Below the pieces are notes generated by a model that ran no database searches, had not been told where the DNA came from, and was given only the letters and a program-made list of their open reading frames with translations. Both the position numbers and the translations under genes were made by a program. Positions 1 through 5,663 of a stretch of DNA of 5,663 bases are shown one piece after another. Source of the stretch: a bacterium (GTDB lineage: Bacteria > Bacillota_I > Bacilli_A > Acholeplasmatales > JAEDCM01); NCBI GenBank assembly GCA_024695185.1, contig JAILIR010000219.1, positions 1-5,663 on the forward strand. The letters run 5' to 3'. The stretch's first letter is position 1; every line of letters starts with the position of its first letter.

Positions 1-1
1 A

Positions 2-1210
2 TATACTTATATTACAGAAGAACTTGATAGACAACAAACTCATATTGAGTTAATTGCATCAGAAAATATCGTTTCTAAAGCTGTTTTAGAAGCACAAGGT
101 TCTGTATTAACTAATAAATATGCTGAAGGTTATCCTGGTAAAAGATATTATGGTGGATGTGAATTTGTTGATAAAGTAGAAACATTAGCTATCGAAAGAA
201 TTAAAAAAATGTTTAACGCTAAGTATGCAAACGTACAACCTCACTCAGGAAGCCAAGCAAATATGGCAGCTTATAGATCATTAGTTGAACTAGGTGATTG
301 TGTTATGGGTATGTCACTAGATCAAGGTGGACATTTAACTCATGGACATTCTATGAGCTTTTCTGGACATGATTATAAAATTGTTTCTTATTCCGTAAAT
401 CCTGAAACAGGAGCTATTGATTATGATGAAATGGAAAGATTAGCATTAGAATATAAGCCTAAAATGATTATTGCAGGTGCTAGTGCTTATCCTCAAATTA
501 TTGATTTTAAGAGATTTAGAGAAGTTTGTGATAAGATTGGTGCTTATTTAATGGTTGATATGGCACACATTGCAGGGCTTGTTGCTGCAGGATGCCATCC
601 AAACCCAGTAGAATATGCTGATATCGTAACTACAACTACTCATAAGACTTTAGGTGGACCTAGAGGTGGAGCAATCCTAACTAATGATGAAGAAATCATC
701 AAGAAAGTTAATAAGATTGTTTTCCCTGGTATTCAAGGTGGACCATTAATGCATGTTATTGCTGGTAAGGCTGCAGCATTTGGTGAAGCTTTAACTCCTG
801 AATTTAAAGCTAGACAAATTCAAACAGTTAAGAATGCTAAAGTATTATGTGAAGAATTCATTAAATTAGGTTATAAAGTAATTGGTAATAAAACTGAAAA
901 CCATTTAATGCTTGTTGATGTTAAAACAAGTGTTGGTTTAACTGGTAAAGAAGCAGAACACATTCTAGATAGTGTTAATATTACATGTAATAAGAATGCT
1001 ATTCCAAATGATCCTGAAAAACCATTCATTACTAGTGGACTAAGAATTGGTACACCAGCAATTACAACTAGAGGATTTAAAGAAGCTGAAACAATTAAAG
1101 TAGCTCATTTAATTGATAAAGCCTTAAGAAATTATCAAAATGAAGAAATTCTAAATGAAGTAAAAGAAGAAGTTATCGATTTATTAAAGAATTTTCCTTT
1201 ATATGAATAG
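2..1210 (+). CDS. glyA: Serine hydroxymethyltransferase, 5'-truncated by window edge
   Basis: This cytosolic PLP enzyme interconverts serine plus tetrahydrofolate with glycine plus 5,10-methylene-tetrahydrofolate, the main source of one-carbon units. The reading frame is open from base 2, so the true start lies outside the window; 402 residues are visible against about 410-420 for the bacterial family, so only about 10 are missing. The methionine at 209 is internal, because conserved family sequence precedes it ([15 protein letters not shown] and [13 protein letters not shown]). Other hallmarks, numbered from base 2, are the PLP-phosphate loop [15 protein letters not shown] (Asp186 and His189, under the PLP ring), the Schiff-base lysine in [14 protein letters not shown] (Lys215, codon 644-646), and [12 protein letters not shown] with the substrate-carboxylate arginine Arg348. 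No key residue is missing and there is no frameshift. A strong terminator begins at the base after the stop, so it is probably the last gene of its transcript. Identification is very secure. Confidence 0.97.
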   Translation, partial: YTYITEELDRQQTHIELIASENIVSKAVLEAQGSVLTNKYAEGYPGKRYYGGCEFVDKVETLAIERIKKMFNAKYANVQPHSGSQANMAAYRSLVELGDCVMGMSLDQGGHLTHGHSMSFSGHDYKIVSYSVNPETGAIDYDEMERLALEYKPKMIIAGASAYPQIIDFKRFREVCDKIGAYLMVDMAHIAGLVAAGCHPNPVEYADIVTTTTHKTLGGPRGGAILTNDEEIIKKVNKIVFPGIQGGPLMHVIAGKAAAFGEALTPEFKARQIQTVKNAKVLCEEFIKLGYKVIGNKTENHLMLVDVKTSVGLTGKEAEHILDSVNITCNKNAIPNDPEKPFITSGLRIGTPAITTRGFKEAETIKVAHLIDKALRNYQNEEILNEVKEEVIDLLKNFPLYE

Positions 1211-1246
1211 AAAATAAGAAGCCGGTTGGCTTCTTATTTTTCTTTT
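1211..1246 (+). terminator. Intrinsic terminator of glyA
   Basis: A perfect 13-bp stem (1211-1223 with 1228-1240) closes on a GGTT tetraloop and is followed by a T-rich run (the 3' arm ends in TTATTTT, then TCTTTT). It starts at the base after the glyA stop codon. The A-rich 5' arm means it could also work weakly in the opposite direction, against transcripts arriving from the minus strand. Confidence 0.92.
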
Positions 1247-1468
1247 AGACTTTTTTTCTAAATAAGCTGGTAATTCTTCTAATATTTTATACTTAAGAGA
1301 GGATCATAATAATAGTACCCTATGGAATTTGTGCAACAGGTTGTTGCATAATTTCATCAGGAGAAAAAATATGAGCTAATTTCATCATTAATTGTAAATT
1401 TCTTATAGAATAATCCTTTTGATTTTGTTTAAATCAGTTAAATAATCTTTATCTATAAGCTCATTCAT
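1241..1468 (-). pseudogene. Decayed DUF1016/YhcG-type predicted nuclease remnant
   Basis: Three short minus-strand pieces in three different frames resemble a DUF1016 (YhcG, PDDEXK nuclease superfamily) protein. Piece one starts at ATG 1468 behind a good ribosome site (AGAGGTGATAAA) and reads MNELIDKDYLTDLNKIK before a stop at 1403-1405. Piece two (about 1433-1296, shifted frame) contains YSIRNLQLMMKLAHIF, then QQPVAQIP, a TAG stop at 1320-1322, and GTIIMIL. In this family the PVAQIP motif is normally followed by Trp-Gly, so the TAG looks like a TGG-to-TAG mutation. Piece three (about 1300-1241, third frame) reads LKYKILEELPAYLEKKSKRK and looks like a C-terminal tail; its frame stays open to 1199, into the end of glyA. 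Intact members have roughly 330-370 residues, so most of the protein, including the nuclease core, is deleted. The family assignment rests on motif memory; that the locus is broken is clear. Such proteins often sit in accessory or defence-linked DNA. Confidence 0.72.
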
Positions 1469-1514
1469 TTTATCACCTCTAACCTATATATACGAACGAG
1501 GTGAAAAATCTTTG

Positions 1515-1553
1515 AAAAAAATAAAAACTTCTCGCTTTTTTGGTGAGAAGTTT
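1515..1553 (-). terminator. Intrinsic terminator of the TetR-family gene
   Basis: An inverted repeat pairs 1525-1533 with 1545-1553 (AAACTTCTC / GAGAAGTTT), extendable by G-T and C-G pairs to about 11 bp around a T-rich loop. Read on the minus strand, the stem is followed by TTTTTATTTTTTTC, a good U-tract. It begins 8 bases beyond the stop of the TetR gene, which it should terminate before the nuclease remnant. Confidence 0.88.
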
Positions 1554-1560
1554 GTCTATT

Positions 1561-2160
1561 TTAATCAGTTAATAATACTTTTATTAATTTTATTGTTTCT
1601 TCAATTGTAAAATCATAATCTATATAATCATGTTTATGAAATATATATTCATGGCATAATGATTCAATCAAATTATATGCAATATGAACTTTCTCATGCA
1701 TATGAGGAACACTTATTCCTATATTTTCAAAGAAGACTAATATTCTATCAACTATTTTATGTTCGCTTTCTATAAATAGATTATGTATATCTTCATCTAT
1801 ATGACTCATAGCAACTATTTCTTCATGTGCAAGTGAATTTTTTCTATGCGCATCAATAGATGCTAATATTAAACATTTTAGTGCATCATCCATACTAGAA
1901 ACATCTTTGATAGTTTTTAAGTTTTGTTCTATAGGTTCAAATATTCTATCAAAATATAATTTAACTGCATGAACCAAAATATCTTTTTTATCATGGAAAT
2001 ATTGATAAACTATACCTGTAGATACTCCAGCTTCTTTAGCTATTTCTGCAGTATTAGTCGCAAAATATCCTTTTTCACTTATTAATTTTAATCCAGCATC
2101 TATAATTCGTCTTTTTTTATCTATGGATGTTTGTTTTTGTGGCTCTCTAACTTCAGGCAT
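1561..2160 (-). CDS. TetR/AcrR-family transcriptional repressor
   Basis: This 199-residue, all-helical protein has the usual TetR-family size and layout. The N-terminal DNA-binding domain spans about residues 17-63, with the helix-turn-helix at 37-56 (TAEIAKEAGVSTGIVYQYF) and the typical following HDKKDIL. The remaining ~135 residues form the poorly conserved ligand-binding and dimerisation half, which here is rich in histidine (for example H153, H155, H159, H170, H175, H177). The start is supported by AAGGAAG at 2174-2168 on the minus strand, about 8 bases before the ATG. It is divergent from an ABC transporter operon, and the shared region carries three copies of one palindrome, so it most likely represses the transporter and perhaps itself. 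A terminator follows directly. The inducer is unknown; drugs, antimicrobial peptides or lipids would fit the transporter type, but nothing in the sequence decides. The family call is secure and the target is inferred from position. Confidence 0.93.
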   Translation of the reverse strand: MPEVREPQKQTSIDKKRRIIDAGLKLISEKGYFATNTAEIAKEAGVSTGIVYQYFHDKKDILVHAVKLYFDRIFEPIEQNLKTIKDVSSMDDALKCLILASIDAHRKNSLAHEEIVAMSHIDEDIHNLFIESEHKIVDRILVFFENIGISVPHMHEKVHIAYNLIESLCHEYIFHKHDYIDYDFTIEETIKLIKVLLTD

Positions 2161-2183
2161 AGTCTCACTTCCTTTATATTTTT

Positions 2184-2212
2184 ATTTTATAGTTGTTTTA
2201 CCGGTATGTCAA
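2184..2212 (-). promoter_or_regulatory. Sigma-A promoter of the TetR-family gene
   Basis: On the minus strand a perfect -35 TTGACA (2212-2207) is followed after 17 bp by TAAAAT (2189-2184). Transcription would start near 2177, giving a leader of only about 17 bases that holds little beyond the ribosome site. The nearest operator copy (2221-2234) lies 8 bp upstream of the -35 box, close enough for bound repressor to affect polymerase. Confidence 0.78.
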
Positions 2213-2220
2213 GAAAACTG

Positions 2221-2234
2221 TGAAAACAATTTCA
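2221..2234. promoter_or_regulatory. Putative TetR operator copy 1
   Basis: TGAAA-ACAA-TTTCA is a perfect 5-bp-arm palindrome with a 4-bp spacer, matching the core of copies 2 and 3. It lies between the two divergent promoters, beside the -35 of the TetR-family gene. Its start is 16 bp from the start of copy 2, about one and a half helical turns. Binding is inferred from repetition and position. Confidence 0.75.
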
Positions 2235-2253
2235 TATGAAAAAAATTTCATAT
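2234..2253. promoter_or_regulatory. Putative TetR operator copy 2 (best palindrome)
   Basis: ATATGAAA-AAAA-TTTCATAT has perfect 8-bp arms around a 4-bp spacer, the longest symmetry of the three copies. It ends 5 bp before the -35 of the transporter promoter (2259) and touches copy 1. Bound repressor here should hinder polymerase at that promoter. Confidence 0.8.
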
Positions 2254-2258
2254 TAGTA

Positions 2259-2288
2259 TTGACACAGGAATGCCCTATTATGTATAAT
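2259..2288 (+). promoter_or_regulatory. Sigma-A promoter of the ABC transporter operon
   Basis: Both hexamers match consensus: TTGACA (2259-2264) and TATAAT (2283-2288), separated by 18 bp. The start site should fall near 2295. Such a strong unaided promoter suggests control mainly by repression, which fits operator copies 1-2 just upstream and copy 3 over about +6 to +20. Confidence 0.88.
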
Positions 2289-2300
2289 ATATGCGTAATG

Positions 2301-2314
2301 TGAAAAAAGTTTCA
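2301..2314. promoter_or_regulatory. Putative TetR operator copy 3, in the early transcribed region
   Basis: TGAAA-AAAG-TTTCA repeats the core palindrome just downstream of the transporter -10 box and 4 bp before the ribosome site AGGAGG. With its right flank it matches copy 2 at 19 of 20 bases (2301-2320 against 2237-2256), including the trailing TATTAG. Bound repressor here could block promoter clearance or early elongation. Confidence 0.78.
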
Positions 2315-2330
2315 TATTAGGAGGTAGGCT

Positions 2331-3032
2331 ATGGCAATAGTAGAATTTTTAGAAGTATCAAAAATATATAAAGTAGGAGAACAAGAATTTAAAGCACTTG
2401 ATAAAGCAAGCTTTGAACTTAACGAAGGAGAACTTGTTGTAATCCTTGGTCCAAGTGGTGCTGGTAAATCAACACTTTTAAATATGCTAGGTGGACTTGA
2501 TAATCCTACAAGCGGAAAAATAATTGTTGAAGGAAAAGACATTTCAACCTTAAAGAATAATGAGCTTGCTGAATATAGGGCAAGTCATGTAGGATTTGTC
2601 TTCCAATTCTATAACTTAATTCCAACTTTAACAGTACATGAAAATGTAACACTTGTTAAAGAAATAGCTAAAGAACCCCTTTCAGCAACTAAGATGCTAG
2701 AAGAAGTTGGTTTAAAAGAACATTATAAGAAATTCCCATCAGAATTATCAGGTGGAGAACAGCAAAGAGTTTCTATTGCTAGAGCATTAGCAAAAAACCC
2801 TAAAATATTGTTATGTGATGAACCAACAGGAGCTCTAGATTCTGAAACTGGTGTAGTAGTACTTAAATTATTACTAAAGATGGCTAGAGAATATAATAAA
2901 ACAATAGTTATAGTTACACATAACTCTAATATTGCTGAAATTGCTGATAAGGTTATTAGAGTTAGAAGTGGTAAGATTCAATCAATAGAAACTAATAGTA
3001 ATCCTAAAAATGTAGATGAAGTGGAGTGGTAA
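2331..3032 (+). CDS. ABC transporter ATP-binding protein, LolD/MacB-type
   Basis: This 233-residue cytoplasmic ATPase powers the membrane protein encoded just downstream. All motifs are intact: Walker [10 protein letters not shown] (40-48), Q-loop glutamine 92 in [10 protein letters not shown], signature LSGGEQQR (139-146), Walker B ILLCDEP (159-165) with catalytic Glu164, D-loop ALD (168-170) and switch His197 in VTHN. The [16 protein letters not shown] stretch and overall length are typical of the MacB/LolD/FtsE branch that pairs with FtsX-like permeases, working by mechanotransmission or extrusion rather than import. The start is fixed by a perfect AGGAGG (2319-2324) 6 bases before the ATG. 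The stop is 1 base from the permease start, so the two are translationally coupled. Transcription is from the promoter at 2259-2288 under probable TetR control. The family call is very secure; the substrate is unknown. Confidence 0.96.
   Translation: MAIVEFLEVSKIYKVGEQEFKALDKASFELNEGELVVILGPSGAGKSTLLNMLGGLDNPTSGKIIVEGKDISTLKNNELAEYRASHVGFVFQFYNLIPTLTVHENVTLVKEIAKEPLSATKMLEEVGLKEHYKKFPSELSGGEQQRVSIARALAKNPKILLCDEPTGALDSETGVVVLKLLLKMAREYNKTIVIVTHNSNIAEIADKVIRVRSGKIQSIETNSNPKNVDEVEW
3023..3026 (+). promoter_or_regulatory. Ribosome binding site deciding the permease start
   Basis: GGAG, inside the last codons of the ATPase gene, lies 7 bases before ATG 3034. The in-frame ATG at 3016 lies upstream of this site and has no comparable ribosome site of its own, so 3034 is the better start. 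Confidence 0.8.
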
Positions 3033-3033
3033 T

Positions 3034-5301
3034 ATGTTATTTAAGAAATTACTTAGAACATTAGGCCGCTATAAAGCACAATTCATCTCAATGATCATCA
3101 TGATTGCTTTAGGTGTTGGTATATTTGCTGGTTTTAGCGGTGAATGGTATACAATTAAAAAAGATAGTAAATATTTCTATGACTTAACTGGTTTTTCTGA
3201 TTATCGAATTATGAATTCAGAAGGCTTTACTCAAGCTGACTTAGATAAAGTGCTTGAAGTAGAGGGAATAGAAAAAGCAACTCTTTATTTATCAGTTGAT
3301 AGTAGTGCAAATGATGGAGATAAGGTAACACTTAATACAACAACAAATATGGAAGTATCTGGCTTTACCGTAAATAAGGGTAATGCATATGATGAAAACA
3401 ATATTGATGGTATTTGGTTATCTGATATGTATGCTAAAGCTAATAAAATAAACTTAGATGATACTTTTACATTAAAATATAAAGGTATAGAATTAAACTT
3501 AAAAGTAGAAGGTTTAATTAAATCTAGTGAATATTTAATTTGTGTAACTGATAAAACACAACTAATGCCTGATTTTAAAAATATGGGTTATGGTTATGTA
3601 ACTAGTAAAACTATAGAAAAAGCTTTAGGTATGCCATTTTATTCACAAATAAATGTTATATCTAACCTAGATAAAGAAACATTTGAAAAAGATGTATTTA
3701 GTGCATTAGAAAATTCTTATTTACTTGTAACAAAGAATGAAGCAATAAGCTATAGTGAAGTAAAAGGAGAAATAAACGAAGGAAAAACTATGGCGAGTTT
3801 AATTCCTGTATTGTTCTTAGCAATAGCTATGCTTACAATGATTACAACAATGCATAGACTTACAGTAAATGAGAAGATGCAAATAGGTATTTTAAAAGCT
3901 TTAGGTTTTAAAGATAGAAAGATTATAGTTCACTATTCAAGTTATGCTTTATTTATTGGTATACTTGGATCAGTATTTGGTATAGCTTTAGGTTATGGTT
4001 TGTGTTGGTATATAATGAATCCTCATGGACCAATGGGTACATATTTTGATTTACCTAAATGGAATTTATACATGCCTTGGTATGTATGGGTAGCTATTAT
4101 AATAATGAATTTAGTCTTAACATTTGTAGGCTATGCATCAGTTAAGAAGATTCTAAAAGGATCTGCCGCAGATGCTTTAAGACCTTATACACCAAAGAAG
4201 ATGAAACCATTATTAATTGAAAAAACTAAATGGTTCCATAAAAGAAGATTTGCATTTAGATGGAATATTAGAGATGTCTTCCGTCATAAAGCAAGAAGCT
4301 TAATGTCTATTATTGGTGTAGTTGGTTGTACATTATTATTAGTCGCAACATTTGGTGTTAAATACTTATTACATAGCTTCGTATCTGATTATTATGAAAA
4401 ACCAATGAATTATGAAGTACGTATTAATTTAAGTGACGAAACAAGTAATGAAAAAGCGCTAGAAATAGCCACTACTTATTCAGGTGACTTAACAAGTACA
4501 ACACCAATATTAATTGATGAAAATGTTTATTCAATAGAAGTATATAATGTTGAAAATGGTTTAATATCTATCTTAGATATGAACACAAAACCAATTAAAA
4601 ATGTTAGTAATGAAGGTGCCTATGTTCCTAATAAATTAGCTAATGAGCTTAAGATAAAAGTAGGAGATGAAATAGAAATAAAGTCATTTGCTACAGGAAC
4701 AGTATATAGTGTTAAGGTTGTACAAATTACAAGAAGCTTAACTGGAAATATCGTTATTACTGATGATTATGCAGATACAATTGGTTTAGCACATAAATAT
4801 AATTGTATTTATACTAAAGAAAAAGATGTAGCAGTTAATGAATATATTGAAAGTGTTCAAACTAAGAAAGATATCATCAATTCCTTCTCATCTATTATGG
4901 AAGTACTTGATGTAATGGTTGTATTACTTGCTTTAGCATCTGTAATACTTGGTATAGTTGTATTATATAACTTAGGTATTTTAAGCTATATGGAACGCTA
5001 TAGAGAGCTTGCTACACTTAAGGTATTAGGATTTAAGGATAAAAAGATTACAAGTTTACTTGTTACTCAAAACATGTGGATGACTCTATTTGGTATGATT
5101 ATAGGTGCACCACTTGGTGTATGGATTTTAAAAGTTTTAATGGATTTACTTGCTAGTGATTATGATATTAAGTTAAGATGTGATCCTAGAATGTTTATCT
5201 ATAGCTTCATATTAGTAGGTTTAACAAGTCTATTTGTGTCATACATGGTAGCTAGAAAGAATAAGTATATTAATATGGTTGAAGCTTTAAAAGCTGAATA
5301 G
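3034..5301 (+). CDS. FtsX-like ABC transporter permease, two-module
   Basis: A 755-residue membrane protein, partner of the preceding ATPase. I count eight hydrophobic helices, near residues 17-36, 254-274, 301-326, 348-370, 422-445, 622-648, 680-704 and 720-742. Each half has one helix, a large presumably extracellular domain (about 40-250 and 446-618), then three helices: two FtsX modules in one chain. The halves share a cytoplasmic motif just after the second helix of each module, ILKALGFKDRKI (286-297) and TLKVLGFKDKKI (661-672), the likely contact with the ATPase, and similar tail motifs, ADALRPY and VEALKAE. Helices 3 and 7 are glycine-rich. There is no catalytic domain and no adaptor gene nearby. 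This build fits MacB-like or Bce-like efflux or extraction of peptides, drugs or lipids, but eight helices differ from the ten usual in BceB. ATG 3034 is chosen over 3016 on ribosome-site grounds. Confidence 0.94.
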   Translation: MLFKKLLRTLGRYKAQFISMIIMIALGVGIFAGFSGEWYTIKKDSKYFYDLTGFSDYRIMNSEGFTQADLDKVLEVEGIEKATLYLSVDSSANDGDKVTLNTTTNMEVSGFTVNKGNAYDENNIDGIWLSDMYAKANKINLDDTFTLKYKGIELNLKVEGLIKSSEYLICVTDKTQLMPDFKNMGYGYVTSKTIEKALGMPFYSQINVISNLDKETFEKDVFSALENSYLLVTKNEAISYSEVKGEINEGKTMASLIPVLFLAIAMLTMITTMHRLTVNEKMQIGILKALGFKDRKIIVHYSSYALFIGILGSVFGIALGYGLCWYIMNPHGPMGTYFDLPKWNLYMPWYVWVAIIIMNLVLTFVGYASVKKILKGSAADALRPYTPKKMKPLLIEKTKWFHKRRFAFRWNIRDVFRHKARSLMSIIGVVGCTLLLVATFGVKYLLHSFVSDYYEKPMNYEVRINLSDETSNEKALEIATTYSGDLTSTTPILIDENVYSIEVYNVENGLISILDMNTKPIKNVSNEGAYVPNKLANELKIKVGDEIEIKSFATGTVYSVKVVQITRSLTGNIVITDDYADTIGLAHKYNCIYTKEKDVAVNEYIESVQTKKDIINSFSSIMEVLDVMVVLLALASVILGIVVLYNLGILSYMERYRELATLKVLGFKDKKITSLLVTQNMWMTLFGMIIGAPLGVWILKVLMDLLASDYDIKLRCDPRMFIYSFILVGLTSLFVSYMVARKNKYINMVEALKAE

Positions 5302-5308
5302 TATTTAG

Positions 5309-5326
5309 AGGGTTGATTTCAACCCT
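5309..5326 (+). terminator. Hairpin after the permease gene, weak terminator candidate
   Basis: AGGGTTG (5309-5315) pairs with CAACCCT (5320-5326) around ATTT, 7 bases after the permease stop. Only a short TT follows the stem before an A-run, so it lacks a proper U-tract. It may end transcription poorly, protect the transcript's 3' end, or allow read-through into the next gene. Confidence 0.45.
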
Positions 5327-5339
5327 TTAAAAAAGAAGT

Positions 5340-5363
5340 ATTTGTTAGCCGCTGCTAACAAAT
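5340..5363 (+). promoter_or_regulatory. Perfect hairpin abutting the DUF3793 ribosome site
   Basis: ATTTGTTAGC (5340-5349) and GCTAACAAAT (5354-5363) form a 10-bp perfect inverted repeat with loop CGCT. It ends at the base before GGAGG (5364-5368) of the next gene. No T-run follows, so it is not an intrinsic terminator. It could be an operator, or an mRNA element affecting translation or decay; the sequence does not decide. No good promoter is visible between 5302 and 5340. Confidence 0.6.
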
Positions 5364-5378
5364 GGAGGATTAACGAAT

Positions 5379-5663
5379 ATGTGCAAAAAACTAGAAGAGA
5401 AGTTGGCGTATCATAGTGCACCTGCATTATGTGGCTTAAAGGCATCTAATTTAATAAGCATTAAAAAAAGTGATATTGAAAATCTAACTGAAGAGATTAA
5501 TTGTTTGAATAAAGCTTATAATCCAAAGGTGTGTTTTAACTGCCTTAAGAATAAAGATAATAACTATTTATTATTAGTTTATAGGAAAGGCAGTTTAGAA
5601 AATCATTTAATGCAAGAAGAAAATAAAAAGTTTTTAGAATCTATTGGTTATAAAAGAAGTAAT
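5379..5663 (+). CDS. DUF3793 family protein, 3'-truncated by window edge
   Basis: The frame is open from ATG 5379 to the window end (95 codons), preceded by GGAGG at 5364-5368 with a longish 10-base gap. The start region, with YHSAPALCGLKASNLISI (11-28), matches the DUF3793 opening as I recall it (a CAPTLAGIK-type motif). A family-like LLLVYRK (64-70) and FLESIGY (85-91) follow. The usual length is about 180-200 residues, so roughly half is outside the window. It has no signal peptide or membrane segment and looks cytoplasmic. Five cysteines are present (2, 18, 42, 52, 55), the last two as CFNC, a possible metal or redox pair. The biochemical role of the family is unknown to me; members often occur in anaerobic Bacillota near iron or flavodoxin genes. 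With 77 bases and two hairpins after the permease it may be a separate unit. The family call is moderately secure. Confidence 0.82.
   Translation, partial: MCKKLEEKLAYHSAPALCGLKASNLISIKKSDIENLTEEINCLNKAYNPKVCFNCLKNKDNNYLLLVYRKGSLENHLMQEENKKFLESIGYKRSN

Noticed and set aside
209..211. ATG 209 as the start of glyA
   Set aside because: Well conserved serine hydroxymethyltransferase sequence is encoded in the same frame back to base 2, so this methionine is internal.
1485..1492. TATATATA as a -10 box for the nuclease remnant
   Set aside because: No -35-like hexamer sits at a suitable distance on the minus strand, and AT-rich octamers are expected by chance here.
1512..1610. Possible 32-codon small gene starting at TTG 1512 behind GAGGTG
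   Set aside because: It is made of the TetR gene's terminator and the reverse of that gene's 3' end, so the hydrophobic tail is an artefact of AT-rich antisense sequence.
2312..2542. 76-codon minus-strand open frame
   Set aside because: It lies opposite the ATPase gene, where Walker A and the downstream region are clearly coding on the plus strand. It resembles no family and is a shadow frame.
3016..3033. Longer permease start at ATG 3016, giving 761 residues
   Set aside because: It overlaps the ATPase gene by 17 bases and lies upstream of the GGAG that serves ATG 3034. The 3034 start also gives a typical FtsX-type N-terminus, MLFKKLLR.
5313..5341. TTGATT with AAGTAT as a promoter for the DUF3793 gene
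   Set aside because: The -10 match is poor and the -35 lies within the hairpin stem and loop after the permease gene, so it is too weak to report.
1..5663. CRISPR array, tRNA, rRNA, insertion sequence or use of TGA as Trp
   Set aside because: I saw no spaced direct repeats, cloverleaf-like sequence or transposase motif. Trp is coded by TGG in the intact genes, so there is no sign of a variant code.

Overview
The window is AT-rich, low-GC bacterial DNA. The codon use is A/T-ending, Shine-Dalgarno sites are strong and Trp is read from TGG, which fits the standard bacterial code. Serine hydroxymethyltransferase, a LolD/MacB-type ABC transporter and a DUF3793 protein together suggest a gut-type Bacillota (Clostridia or Erysipelotrichia-like). 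The lineage is an inference from gene content and composition, not from a marker search.

Layout, left to right. (1) The 3' part of glyA, lacking only its first ~10 codons, ends at 1210 in a perfect 13-bp hairpin terminator. (2) A stretch of about 350 bp without an intact gene follows. It holds a badly decayed minus-strand remnant of a DUF1016/YhcG-type predicted nuclease (about 1241-1468) and the terminator of the next minus-strand gene. (3) A TetR-family repressor gene (1561-2160, minus) is divergent from a two-gene ABC transporter operon: ATPase 2331-3032 and an eight-helix FtsX-type permease 3034-5301, plus. (4) After a short intergenic region with two hairpins, the 5' part of a DUF3793 gene begins at 5379 and runs off the right edge.

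The most informative part is the 170-bp divergent control region (2161-2330). Both directions have near-consensus sigma-A promoters. Three copies of the same palindrome, TGAAA-N4-TTTCA, lie around them: two side by side between the two -35 boxes and one just downstream of the transporter promoter. The simplest reading is that the TetR protein binds these sites, controls the transporter operon and probably its own gene, and lets go when it senses a ligand that the transporter may handle. The ligand and transported substrate cannot be read from the sequence.

I see no CRISPR array, tRNA, rRNA or complete mobile element. No clearly new system is evident; the transporter-repressor layout is a familiar type. 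The operator set, the nuclease remnant and the DUF3793 leader are the details worth following.
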